Below are positions 26,948 through 37,856 of a DNA stretch of 64,000 nt, one piece after another. The first letter of the stretch is position 1. Every line of letters begins with the position of its first letter. The DNA is from Haematobia irritans (Eukaryota; Arthropoda; Insecta; Diptera; Muscidae): NCBI RefSeq assembly GCF_050003625.1, contig NC_134397.1, positions 66,748,669 through 66,812,668 on the forward strand, read 5' to 3'. Under the pieces are notes generated by a model, which saw only the letters and a list, made by a program, of their open reading frames with translations, made no database searches and had not been told where the DNA came from. Position numbers and translations under genes: made by a program.

Positions 26948-27128
26948 GTAAGTACCGTACATTATAACAATCATCTAAATGGAATCAAGAATATTCCTTG
27001 GCTGTTAGGTTATACTTCAGGTTGCCACATAAAGTTGAAGTTACCGTATTTCAGTTCCTTAATAGTTTATTTCGTCTGGCATGTGCTATACAGTGATCAA
27101 AACCTGTTCTTTTTAAAACTCACGTTTC

Positions 27129-29124
27129 TCACACCCAAAAAAAAAGTGAACCCACCGTGAAAGAAAATGTAGGTTTATTTTAGAAAATTTTAACTAAAAT
27201 AGTTTTCTAATTACAACATGTTAGAAATAAGTTAATACTTTTTGTCAAATTGAAGAAAATTTATTAAAAATAATTAATTTTTATACCCTCCATCATAGGA
27301 TGGGGGTATATTAACTTTGTCTTTCCGTTTGTAACACATCGAAATATTGCTCTAAGACCCCATAAAGTATATATATTCTTGGTCGTGGTGAAATTCTGAG
27401 TCGATCTAAGCATGTCCGTCCGTCCGTCCGTCTGTTGAAATCACGCTAACTTCCGAACGAAACAAGCTATCGACTTGAAACTTGGCACAAGTAGTTGCTA
27501 TCGATGTAGGTCGGATGGTATTGAAAATGGGCCATATCGGTCCACTTTTACGTATAGCCCCCATATAAACCGATCCCCAGATTTGGCTTGCGGAGCCTCA
27601 AAGAGAAGAAAATTTCATCCGATCCGGCTGAAATTTGGTACATGATGTTGGTATATGGTCTCTAACAACCATGCAAAAATTGGTTCATATCGGTCCATAA
27701 TTATATATAGCCCCCATATAAACCGATCCTCAGATTTGACCCCCGGAGCCTCCTAGAGGAGCAAAAGTCATCCGATCCGATTGAAATTTGGTACGTGGTG
27801 TTAGTATATGGTCTCTAACAACCGTGCAAAAATTGGTTCATATCGGTCCTTAATTATATATAGCGCCCATATAAACCGATACCCAGATTTGGGTTGCGGA
27901 GCCTCAAAGAGAAGCACATTTCATCCGATCAGGCTGAAATTTGGTACATGATATTGGTATATGGTCTCTAACAACCATGCAAAAATTGGTTCACATCGGT
28001 TCATAATTATATATAGCCCCCATATAAACCCATTCCCTAGATTTGGCTTGCGAAGTCTCCAAGAGAAGCAAATTGCATCCAATCCCGCTGAAATTTGGTA
28101 CATGGTATTGGTATATGGTCTCCAACAACCGTACAAAAATTGGTCCACATCGGTCCATAATTATATATAGCGCCCATATAAACCGATCCCCAGAAAATTT
28201 TGTCAAATTTTATTTCTATAGAAAATTTTGTTAAAATTTTATTCGATTCATAATCATGGTTGCCACTCGAGCCAAAAATAATCTACCAAGATTTTATTTC
28301 TATTGAAAATTTTGTCAAAAGTTTATTTCTATAGAAAATTTTGTTAAAATTTTATTTCTGTAGAAGTTTTTGTCAAAATTTTCTTTCTATAGAAAATTTT
28401 CTCCAAATTTTTATTTCTATAGAAAATTTTATTTCTATAGAAAATTTTGTTAAAATTTTATTTCTGTAGAAAATTTTGTCAAAATTTTATGTCTACTTTG
28501 TCAAACTGAATTATATACGTATTGGATCGATCTTTTTTGATTTAATATATACCACGTATGGACTTACATACAATTTAGAAGATGGTGTTAGGAGGTTTTA
28601 AGATACCTTGCCATCGGCAAGCGTTACCGCAACTTAAGTAATTCTATTGTGGATGGCAGTGTTTAGAAGAAGTTTCTACGCAATCCGTGATGGAGGGTAC
28701 ATAAGCTTCGGCCTGATCGAACTTGCGGCCGTATATACTTGTTTTTCTCTTGTTTAAGAAAATTTCATATGTTGAAAGAAAAAATTGGATTTAAAATTTG
28801 TTAAAATGTCTTTAGCGCTATGCGAAGTTCATGACAGGTACAATTTTAGTAAAATTTACTCATTTGAGAGACTTATGAACTCAATTTAAGCAAACTTCTG
28901 CCACTTTAGGAAAATATGAACTATTTAATATTTTAGTAAAATTGTGCAATATATTTGTATACAACTTTTTTTTCTTATTTTTAGTTCAAGCCATTAAAGT
29001 TAACAAAAAATTATTCAAATAAGGAACATTTACTCATATTGTGCAAAATTTAACTAAAATCAACTAATCTTCATGAACTAAAATAAAGTTCAGTTGGCAT
29101 TAGAGCCCCTTTTTTCTGGGTGTA
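27129..29124. mobile_element. MITE interrupted by an M-family element
   Basis: Left end ACACCCAAAAAAAAAGTGAAC at 27129 and right end TTTTTTCTGGGTGT at 29111-29124 form inverted termini. The two halves (27129-27279, 28743-29124) are joined in relatives near 56230-56640. The M element at 27280-28742 splits it. Confidence 0.6.
27280..28742 (-). mobile_element. M-family DINE-like element, complete, reverse
   Basis: TTTTTATACCCTCCATCATA to GCGGCCGTATATACTTGT. It contains 153-bp units then 29-bp minisatellite (28195-28500). It shares subfamily variants with 15685 and 57027. Confidence 0.8.
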
Positions 29125-29228
29125 ATTGCGACCAGAATTCTGCGAACAACATATACATGGACAGACGGACTTGATATCCGTCCGTCTGTCCATGTACATG
29201 TTGTTCGCAGAATTCTGGTCGCAATTAC
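29123..29228. repeat. Near-perfect 106-bp hairpin
   Basis: Two arms of about 48 bp (TAATTGCGACCAGAATTCTG ... against its complement ...CAGAATTCTGGTCGCAATTA) with one mismatch and a loop of about 8 bases (TTGATATC). The arms contain GGACAGACGGAC / GTCCGTCTGTCC, the block found near ends of DINE-like elements. Confidence 0.9.
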
Positions 29229-29239
29229 TAGATCTACTC

Positions 29240-29797
29240 AGGAGGTGATTCTGAATGACTTCGTATCGGAGAAACCCAAATTCACTAACTGTCCACTTTC
29301 AGGCGAGCGAAGCAATTCCCTGGTTCTTCCTTTTTTCGACATACATTTGTATGCTTCTAAAATACCCGCAGATTTCCGATACTCAACATTTTCGGCACAC
29401 GCCTTTGTGGACGTAAAATACCTCTGGATTTACAATTTCAGGCAAATTGGATAAAAACTATGGTTTTTATAAGACCCCAAATCGGGAGGTCGATTTATAT
29501 GGGGAATATATCAAACCCTGGAGCGATATACCCCATCTTCGAACGTGACCAGCCTGCAGACAATAGACGAGTTTGCGCAACATTTCAGCACGATTGCTTC
29601 ATTATTGAAGACTGTAGCGTGATTACAATAGACAGATAGGCAGACAGACAGATGGACATCGTTATATCGTCTTAGAATTTCTCCCTGATCAAGAATATAT
29701 ATACTTTATATAGTCGGAAATCGATATTTCGATGTGTTACAAATGGAATGAAAACTTATTATACCCCGTCACCACTCTATGGTGGTGGGTATAAAAA
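29240..29797 (+). mobile_element. C-family DINE-like element, partial
   Basis: It shares the C tail and ends in TATACCCCGTCACCACTCTATGGTGGTGGGTATAAAAA. The left part has a segment also present at 7750-7830. Confidence 0.6.
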
Positions 29798-30267
29798 TCA
29801 TTGGCGCCAAATCATGACTATTTTAACCATACTGTAGTTCATTCTTACTTTTTTTGGGAATTGTACGAACATTTTCTTTTGCGTTAGTTCATATTGAACT
29901 TATGTGTACGGTCATTAAACTTTATACCCACATTAAGTTCATAAAATGATTGAGACTTACGAGGGCGGTTCGGAAACTTCTTAACCTATCAATGAAAGAG
30001 AATTGTTACTTTTTAAAAAATATTTTTATTTTTCAATATAATCTTTTTATTTTTCAATATAATGAACTTAACATAAAATGATTGAGACTTACGAGGGCGG
30101 TTCGGAAACTTCTTAGCCTATCAATGAAAGAGAATTGTTACTTTTTAAAAAATATTTTTATTTTTCAATATAATCTCCTGAAACTTCAATACACTTAGTC
30201 CAACACTTTTCTAGCAATTCTATCCCTTGATTAAAATAGTTTTCCTCAAGGTCTTCAAAATAGTGGT

Positions 30268-30525
30268 TTACAACTGTAATTGCATCTTCATTTGAGGTAA
30301 AACGCTTGCCAGCAAGGAGTTTTTTAGATTTCGGAACAAGTAAAAGTCACTGGGAGCTAAATCAGGAGAATAAGGTGGGTGGTCAAGCAACTCGTACTTT
30401 AATTCGTTGATTTTAGCCATTGTTAAAACACTCTTGTGCGCTGGTGCGTTGTCTTGATGAAAAATTATTTTTTTGTGTTGTAAGCCAGGACGTTTTTCTC
30501 GAATTTGTACATTTAATTGATCCAA
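30268..30525 (-). pseudogene. Mariner transposase fragment (second and third catalytic Asp)
   Basis: Translation on the - strand contains FHQDNAPAHKS and, after exactly 34 residues from that Asp, APSDFYLF. This is the DD34D arrangement of mariner transposases. The block with the first Asp (TDDETWIHHYTPE) lies on the far side of the LINE at about 32090-32140. The N-terminal DNA-binding region and much of the rest are deleted, and downstream frames are broken. Non-functional. Confidence 0.8.
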
Positions 30526-30701
30526 AAGGTTGCAATAGTACTAGTTTTACCCTTTTGCAGATAGTCAATCAATAAAATACCTTTTAAGTCCCAAAAAACC
30601 GTTGCACATAACCTTACCAGCCGATTGAATTGTTTTTACCTTCTTTGGGGCACTTCCTCCAGCTTCAGTCCATTGTTTGGATTGTTCTTTTGTCTCTGGA
30701 C

Positions 30702-31496
30702 AAAAGAACAATCCACACGGCAGTAGTTAGACCTATAATGCTATATGGTGTTGTAGTCTGGTGGCCGGCACTCCAGAAATCGACTTGTTTAGATAAAGTT
30801 CAGCGTATGGCGTGTTTGTGTATTTCAGGCGCATTCAGCAAGACAGGAACAAATTCCCTTAATGTCATGCTGCATCTATTGCCTTTAGATATTTTGGCCA
30901 AACAGTCGGCTGCAACAACGGCTGTGCGGTTGCGCGAACTATCGCTGTGGTCGGAAAAAGGTTACGGTCACAGTTCTGTCCTCAAAATAATGCCAGATGT
31001 GCCTAACGTAGTGGATTACACTTTGGCGAGTCTACTTTTCGACAAAAAGTTTGAGACTCTAATCCCCAACAGTGAGGCGTGGTGCACACATACCCCGGGG
31101 AATAAAGAATATATAGATTTCTACACTGATGGCTCCAAATTGGATGGACAAGTGGGGTTCGGAGTATATTCTAATGATCTGGAACTTCGAATAACGAAAA
31201 GATTACCTAATCACTGTAGTGTTTTTCAGGCTGAAATATTAGCAATAAGAGAGGTGGCGAATTGGCTGAAAAGTAATGTTCCAAAAAATGTGGGCATCAA
31301 TATATACTCAGACAGTCAACCTGCAATAAAATCCTTGGACTCTGTGTTCCTCAACTCGAAAACGGCCATCGACTGCCGCAAATCTCTCAATGAGATGGCT
31401 GAGCAGTACAATATTCACCTAATATGGGTGCCTGGCCATAGGAACATACCGGGGAACTGCGAAGCGGATGAGTTGGCAAGGCTAGGGACTACCTAA
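30702..31496 (+). pseudogene. LINE pol C-terminus: RT end + RNase H
   Basis: Open frame reading through HTAVVRPIMLYGVVVWW (end of the reverse transcriptase) and then an RNase H domain with the expected acidic residues: FYTDGSK (31125), FQAEILAI (31230), IYSDSQPAI (31303) and WVPGHRNIPGNCEADELA (31428-31479). The frame ends with TAA at 31494-31496. Coding resumes in another frame at about 31505, so a small indel has broken it. The N-terminal endonuclease and RT catalytic core are missing. No function is possible from this copy. Confidence 0.85.
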
Positions 31497-31504
31497 CATA
31501 TTCC

Positions 31505-31834
31505 AGGGAACTGGAATTTGTTGGTATGCCCCTAGCTACCTGCAAGCTCATGCTGCGTGAGAAGGCTGTTAGGATGGCAAATGTTCGATGGGAGAATTGC
31601 AAGGGTTGTAACGACATCAAGCAAATATGGCCCCATTTCACCTTAAACCGCACACTAGATATGCTAATGTTCTCGAGACGTCAGATATCACTCCTTATAT
31701 CTGCTATAACGGGTCGCTGCCTGATAGGCGATTTTGCAAAAACTATTGGCGCAAAGTATAATGACTATTGTATGAGCTGTCATGATGCGGAGGAAAAAGA
31801 ATCAATTAAATCAAGTGTCCTGCATTTTGTGTAA
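31505..31834 (+). pseudogene. LINE pol C-terminal tail, frame-shifted
   Basis: A shifted continuation of the preceding frame. It contains RWENCKGCNDIKQIWP, SAITGRCLIGDFA and YCMSCHDAEEKESIK, the Cys-rich tail found after RNase H in many of these LINEs. It breaks again at 31834, and similar coding continues to about 31990. Degenerate. Confidence 0.7.
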
Positions 31835-31989
31835 AGCGCAAGCAACTTTTAGGAGCATATAGCTTCAGATTACTGGCGGACCTGAAGCAGTCTGCTAATG
31901 TTTTTGGAACAATCTGGTTGGTTCAACAAAGAAAAATAATCAAGAAGGTTCAGCGGTTAAAACTAGAAATGCCCATATGTAATAGGTAC

Positions 31990-32075
31990 TTTTAGTTAAT
32001 GTGGTATCACAATGGACTAAATAGTCTAAGTGAGCCTGAATCTTAATCGGGCTGCCACTTTAACCTAACCTAACC
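31990..32075 (+). repeat. LINE 3' tail shared with SINE
   Basis: Contains TGTGGTATCACAATGGACTA, AATAGTCTAAGTGAGCCTGA and GGGCTGCCACTTTAACCTAA. The corresponding tail of SINE copy 1 (18980-19047) is nearly identical. Confidence 0.85.
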
Positions 32076-33451
32076 TTTGTCTCTGGAGTATAGTGGTGGA
32101 TCCATGTCTCATCATCAGTTATGAAACGATGGAAGTTTCCAAAACACTTAACTTTTTTCTGTTTATACCTCGCTTTTTGTGCTAGGCTAAGAAGTTTCCG
32201 AACTGCCCTCGTAAAGACAAAATCTTTGGAACCTGTCATGCTTTTTTATACCCTCCACCATACGATGAGGGGTATATTAAGTTTGTCATTCCGTTTGTAA
32301 CACATCGAAATATTGCTCTCAGACCCCATGAAGTGTATATATTCTAGGTCGTGGTGAAATTCTGAGTCGATCTGAGTATGTCCGTCCATCCGTCTGTTGA
32401 AATCACGCTAACTTCCGAACGAAACAAGCTATCGACTTGAAACTTGGCACAAGTAATTGTTATTGATGTAGGTCAGATGGTATTGCAAATGGGCCATATA
32501 GGACCATTTTTACGTATAGCCCCCAGATTTGGCTTGCGAAGCCTCTTGGAGGAGCAAAATTCATCCGATCCGGTTGAAATTTGGTACATGGTGTTAGTAT
32601 ATGGTCTCTAATAGTCATGCAAAAATTGGTCCACATCGGTCCATAATTATATATAGCCCCCATATAAACCGATCACCAGATTTCACCTCCGGAGCCTCGT
32701 GGATGAAAAACTTTCATCCGATTCGGTTGAAATTTTGTACGTGGTGTTAGTATATGGTCTCTTACAACCATGCAGGAATTGGTCCATATCGGTCCAAAAT
32801 TATATGTAGCCCCCATATAAAGCGATCCCCAGATTTGACCTCCGGAGCTCTTGGAGGAGCCAAATTCATCCGATCCGGTTGAAATTTGGTACATTGCGCT
32901 AGTATATGACCGCTAACAATCATGCCCAACATGGTTCATATCGGTTTATAGGTATATATAGCCGATTCCAAACAAAATTCTACCAATATTTTATTTCTAT
33001 AGAATATTTTGTCAAGATTTGATTTCTATAGAAAATTTTGTCAACATTTTATTTCTATGGAAAATTTTCTCAAAATTTTATTTCTATAGAAAATTTTGTC
33101 AAAATTTTATTTCTATAGAAAATTTTGTCAAAATTTTATTACAATACAATTTTTTTTCAAGATTTTATTGCTATAGAATTTTTTGTCAAAATCTTATTGC
33201 TATAGAAAATGGTGTCAAACTGAATTATATACGTATTTAATGTTATATACCCTGTATGGACAAAGGACAAACTTACAATTGAGAAGACGGTGTTAAGAAG
33301 TTTTAACAGGTTGGCTGATAAGTCCTCGGTCTGCCACATAGATGGCGTCGCTAGTATTAAATGCATATTATTTTTATATAGTACCAACCTTCAAATGATT
33401 CGTGTCAAAATTTGACGTCTGTAAGTCAATTAGTTTGTGAGATAGAAAAAA

Positions 33452-34640
33452 ATGGAAAAAAGGAATTTCGTGTTTTGATAAAATACTGTTTTCTGAAGGG
33501 AAAAACTACGATGGAAGCAAAAACTTGGCTTGATAATGAGTTTCCGGACTCTGCCCCAGGAAAATCAACATTAATTGATTGGTATGCAAAATTTAAGCGT
33601 GGTGAAATGAGCACAGAGGACGGTGAACGCAGTGGACGCCCGAAGGAGGTGGTTACCGACGAAAACATCAAAAAAATCCACAAAATGATTTTGAATGACT
33701 GTTTAATGTAGTTGGAAAATATATTGAATATGAATTTTGAACTATTGAATTGAAATTTGAATTAATATTGAATTCCTATTGTTAAGATAAGTTAAATGAA
33801 TTTCCTTTTTTTAGACTAGCCGTTAGCATGTAATAGATTAGAGTTTTAAGCTGTCATAATTTTAGGTAGCAACTCCGTTTTCTATTTACTTTCCTCTTTC
33901 TTCTTTTCTGAAGCTCTGAATTCACCTGTCAAATCTAGTCTAAGTTTCCGACCTCTTTCTTCATCCAGCTGCCGACGATAAAGGATCCCTATCTCTCAAT
34001 AAAATATTTGTCATCTCATATAACAAACATATTTTCGTCTCTTTTTCTCTCGTTCCGACATATTATCACCTATGTAAGTATTTGTGGTAGTAGTGTGATC
34101 ATACAAAGTGACCCATTATTCCAGGAACCTAAGTTCCAACAATCTTTGAATAATCCCATGGAACTTGAGTTCCCCACTCTTCCCTATCGTTTATCAAGTT
34201 GAAAACCTCAGTTTTCATATCGAGCTTGAGCTCCAAACTTATAAACCGTAACACATTATTCAATGACCGTAAAATGAAGTTGATCGAGATAGCAGAGGCC
34301 TTAAAGATACCAAAGGAACGTGTTGGTCATACCATTCATCAATATTTGGATATGCGGAAGCTCTGTGCAAAATGGGTGCCGCGCGAGCTCACAAAGTAAT
34401 GGCCTCTGTTTTTTGGGATGCGCATGGAATAATTTTTATCGATTATCTTGAGAAGGGAAAAACCATCAACAGTGACTATTATATGGCGTTATTGGAGCGT
34501 TTGAAGGTCGAAATCGCGGCAAAACGGCCCCATATGAAGAAGAAAAAAGTGTTGTTCCACCTAGGCAACGCACCGTGAAGGTCGTTATAATCGTTGTATC
34601 GCTCTTGAAGGGAACTGTGTTGAATAATAAAAACGAATTT
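33452..34640 (+). pseudogene. Mariner transposase remnant, interrupted
   Basis: Recognisable pieces in order: the N-terminal helix-turn-helix region (ends near SGRPKEVVTDENIKKIHKM, 33640-33690); a break by the solo LTR at 33700-34262; the second helix-turn-helix (KERVGHTIHQYLDMRKLCAK); a deletion that joins PRELT directly to KVMASVFWD and so removes the first catalytic Asp block; then FIDYLEKGKTINSDYYMALL; and a second deletion after NAP (34572). In the second catalytic block the usual Asp codon reads Gly (HLGNAP). The start codon region is also out of frame (ATG at 33451 runs to a stop in a few codons). Dead. Confidence 0.85.
33700..34262 (+). mobile_element. Solo LTR, 563 bp
   Basis: Starts TGTTTAATG, ends CATTATTCA, flanked by the exact 5-bp duplication ATGAC (33695-33699 and 34263-34267). 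Removing it rejoins the mariner coding sequence in frame. An AATAAAA signal lies at about 33997. Known: TG...CA ends and a 5-bp duplication mark an LTR retrotransposon, and absence of an internal region means LTR-LTR recombination. It is not the LTR of the BEL element at 38674. Confidence 0.9.
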
Positions 34641-34761
34641 TGACAAAAAATGCGTTTTTTTTTTGTTAGACCGGGGACTTATCAGCCAACCTGTTAAGAT
34701 ACCCTGCCATCGGCAAGTGTTACCGCAACACAAGTAATTCGATTGTGGATGACAGTCTCTA

Positions 34762-35336
34762 CACAGAAAAAAATATCACCAAAATATTTCCAATTAAAAA
34801 GTTAATTGAAGTTGAAATTTTTTTCAATTAATAAATTAATTGGTACAATTAACTTTTTAATCAAGATAGAAACATTAAGTTAATTTAGTCAATGATTGAA
34901 AATTTAAAAATTTTTAATTAAAAATTTAATTGATACAATTAACTTTTATTCAAATTCGGAAGACTAAGTCAGTTAAAAAAGTGATGAACATTTTTTTAAA
35001 TTTTTAATTAAATTTGTTTTTTTTTCAAACAATCAATTGTTAATCCAAATAAAAATTCTGAGCCAATTCAGAATGTAATTGAAAATAGTTACCTTTTTTA
35101 ATTACAAAATTAATTGAGTTTTGCAATCAACATCAATAAAATTTTTAATTGAATCAATTAAAAAATTAATTGATATTTGGTAATGAAATCAATTAATTTT
35201 TTAATCAAGAATTTTTTCTATGCCCAATTAAAACTGTGATTGATACTATCATTTTCGTGATTGAAGACATTTCAATTAAAAAATTAATTGAATCAATTAA
35301 TTTCGTGATTGAATCAGAAAAAAATTTTTTTGTGTG
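34762..35336. mobile_element. 575-bp AT-rich MITE of AATTAATT motifs
   Basis: Ends CACAGAAAAAAAT and ATTTTTTTGTGTG, flanked by TA. The interior is dominated by repeats of ATTAATTG / CAATTAAT in both orientations. It is inserted in the M-element right block, between GACAGTCTC and GTACAAGTTTC. No ORF. Confidence 0.75.
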
Positions 35337-35415
35337 TAGTACAAGTTTCTATGCAATCCATTTTGGAGGGTACATACGATTCGGCCTGGTCGAACTTACT
35401 GCCGTATATACTTGT

Positions 35416-37014
35416 TTGGTTTTCGGAATGAATTCTCAAACATATTTTTTCGGAATGAAAAACAAAAATCCACATTTTTAGTTTGCGCAACCAGCATAAT
35501 TGATGTTATCTAGTTTCTAGGTTTTTCACTCAATATGTTTTTTTAATAAAATTATTCAGTAGCAATAAATAATAAACCGATTTCAACACCCATTTTAAAG
35601 GTCTATCATTACGTCTTCAAAAATTTCAAATCCTGATTTCCGGTATTTATGTCAATTTCCGCTCTAATAGACACTAATAGAGAACCTGATTTTGTTACTT
35701 ATTCCAAGAGTTAATGAAAGATGGAAAATTAATAAAAATAAAAAAATATGTTTCACATCAATTTATCCAATGATATATATACTTCGATAATATCATCTAA
35801 TATAGTATGTAGACTGGTTTTGGGGGAAAAAAAATATTGATTAGTCAACAGTTCGGCAGTGTGCATAATATTCGGTAAACATTATTAACCCCCCTCTGGC
35901 AAGCGGAATAACACAACCCTGTTGCCATCAATCAAAATTGCCTTTAGCTTTGCCGTTTGGCCCATCACATGATTCAGTTGCGTTCATTGGCTTTCAGAAA
36001 ATAGAATTAAAAAAATTTTTTTTGATTGTTTTTGGTATACTTGAGTTTTGGAACCATGAAGAATATTTTGCAAAATCAAGTGGGGGGAAACAACAGCAAC
36101 CATCAATTGTTTTGTTTACATTTTTTGGAGAATCAAAAAAAAAAAAAAAAAAAAAAACTGATTTTAGCCTGGCCAGATCTTATGGCTAATCCAATAAATT
36201 ATTGAATGTAGCAAGAATCAAGCAAAGAAATTTATTTTAAACAAATTGAAATATAATTTCAATTGAAATTTGCCATAAAACAGTGGTAGGTAATGCGATT
36301 TTTTTTGTGCTTTTAGGTTTTTGGTTCACTTTCAGCCAAGTTCCAGCCAACTCAAGAAAAACGCGTATTATTAACACATTTTCAATTGGGAACAATTGAA
36401 GAATTTGTGTTAACACATTTGCAAATTGGAAATTGCAAATTTATATCTCTTGAACAATAGCCGGAAATTCGTAGCTTCCTTTTCGAGGGTCTATACGTCT
36501 TTATTTTTATTTATATGGCGATAAACAAATACGGAAGCCAAAATCCCACCCTGACCATGCGGCCATAAATCATATCGATCGAGAAAAAAAATTTCTTTTT
36601 AACATAAATATTTATTGCTGAGTCTGAGATCATTAATAAGTAATTAATTTTGTTGCAAATTGTTTTAAATTTAATAATAACAACAATAACATGTTAAATA
36701 CTTTTTTTGTAAATATTATCGATTTACAATTATTTACATTCAGGTTTTAAATATGAAGAAGAAGTCGTTTAGACCTGGTATCCTCGTCGTATGTAAAAAG
36801 CAAAATAAATTGGGGATACCCAGGGTGGCTGATATGTGTTGCAACCAATTTTATTATGCTATCATTAAACGCTCGTCAGACAGCTGATATATTTATTCCA
36901 GTGACAGTTAATTTTATTGTTTACAAGCTTACAAAAACATGTTGGTCTACTGCATTCTGAAATAATGTTACAGTGGATAACGGATATAAGAAACTCCGAA
37001 AAATACACAAGTTT
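35416..37014 (+). other. AT-rich gap, no gene seen
   Basis: No recognised family repeat or host exon. A 23-bp A run lies at about 36135-36157. Open frames (for example 35938-36189) have no coding features that I can name. Confidence 0.4.
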
Positions 37015-37740
37015 TGTTATACCCTTCACCACTACTGTGGTACAGGGTATAATAAGTTTGTGCATTTGTATGTAATGCCAAGAAATAGTGGTCATAGACC
37101 CATTTTTTATTATACCAATCGGCTTAGAATTAAATTCTGAGTCGATTTAGCGATGTCCGTCTGTCAGTCTGTCTGTCCGTCCGTCTGTCTGTATATGTAA
37201 TTTTGTGCACAAAGTACAGCTCGCAATTTAAGTCCGATCATCCGTTTCTTGGGACAGAGACAATCGCTATTGGTTTTGGAAAAAATCGGTTCAGATTTAG
37301 ATATAGCTGCCATATATATTTATCCCCGATGTGGTCATAGTTAGCGTGTTTATCAACCGATTTTCTTGAAATACCGTACATCCAAATATTTTATGAATCT
37401 CGAAAATCTTGCAAAATATCAGCCAAATCGGTTCAGATTTAGATATAGCTCCCATATATATCTTTCGTCCGATTTAGACTCATATGACCACAGAGGCCAA
37501 AGTTTACTACCGATCTTCGTGAAATTGTGCACAGAGGGTAGAATTGACATTCTACCAATGCTTGGTAAATGTGATTGAAATCGGTTCAAATTCAGATATA
37601 GCTCCCATATATATCTTTCGTCCGATTTGAAGTTATATGGCCACAAAGCCAGAGTTCAGATATAGCTCCCATATATATCTTTCGTCCGATTTGAAGTTAT
37701 ATGGCCACAAAGCCAGAGGGGGGCTATAGCCCCCCTAGCT
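37015..37740 (+). mobile_element. B-family DINE-like element, partial
   Basis: Begins GTTATACCCTTCACC with a stem-loop (TATACCC...GGGTATAA), then GAGTCGATTTAGCGATGTCCG and a GTCT/GTCC microsatellite, then B-type internal repeats (GATATAGCTCCCATATATAT, GTCCGATTT). The order of parts mirrors Drosophila DINE-1 elements. Confidence 0.65.
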
Positions 37741-37856
37741 AAAACTTTATAGACTGAACTTATAGGTTCAACTAATGTTTTATTTCATAAAATTGAATAA
37801 AAAAATAGACATCAAAATAACTCGACAATCAATTTATAATAAAGCAAGTAAAAGTA

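Larger units (their letters stand above)
30701..32075 (+). mobile_element. 5'-truncated LINE with RNase H domain
   Basis: Flanked by an exact 12-bp duplication TTTGTCTCTGGA (30689-30700 and 32076-32087). It starts inside the reverse-transcriptase C-terminus and ends in a short tandem tail of TAACC units. About 1375 bp. Known: LINEs with an RNase H domain include the I, R1 and LOA groups; I place it there without choosing. The last ~85 bp match the SINE tail. Confidence 0.85.
30092..32210 (-). mobile_element. Internally deleted mariner, split by a LINE
   Basis: Terminal repeats CGAGGGCGGTTCGGAAACTT (left) and its complement at 32191-32210 (one mismatch), with TA on both sides. The left terminus is preceded by a duplicate of itself (29945-30075), about 131 bp apart. 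Subtracting the LINE leaves about 732 bp, shorter than an intact mariner of about 1.3 kb, so it was deleted internally. The terminal repeat differs from that of the Himar1-like copies, so this is another mariner lineage. Confidence 0.8.
33306..34694 (+). mobile_element. Himar1-type mariner deletion derivative carrying a solo LTR
   Basis: Termini ACAGGTTGGCTGATAAGTCC and its complement, flanked by TA. Known: this matches the terminal repeat of irritans-subfamily mariners such as Himar1 of Haematobia. Without the LTR it is about 821 bp. Two internal deletions remove most of the middle and the third catalytic Asp region. Confidence 0.9.
32244..35415 (-). mobile_element. M-family DINE-like element with nested insertions
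   Basis: Starts TTTTTATACCCTCCACCATA and ends GCCGTATATACTTGT. After removal of the mariner (33306-34694 plus one TA) and the MITE (34762-35336 plus one TA), the right block reads as in other copies. It contains 153-bp units (32500-32960) and 29-bp minisatellite (32975-33225). Confidence 0.85.

Noticed and set aside
26948..27160. C-terminal extension of the large host exon to the TGA at 27160
   Set aside because: A strong GTAAGT donor precedes it, and the extension runs into a MITE terminus at 27129. It is intron.
35938..36189. Possible small gene in the gap after the nested M element
   Set aside because: It contains a 23-base A run translated as poly-Lys and no conserved motif or splice support.
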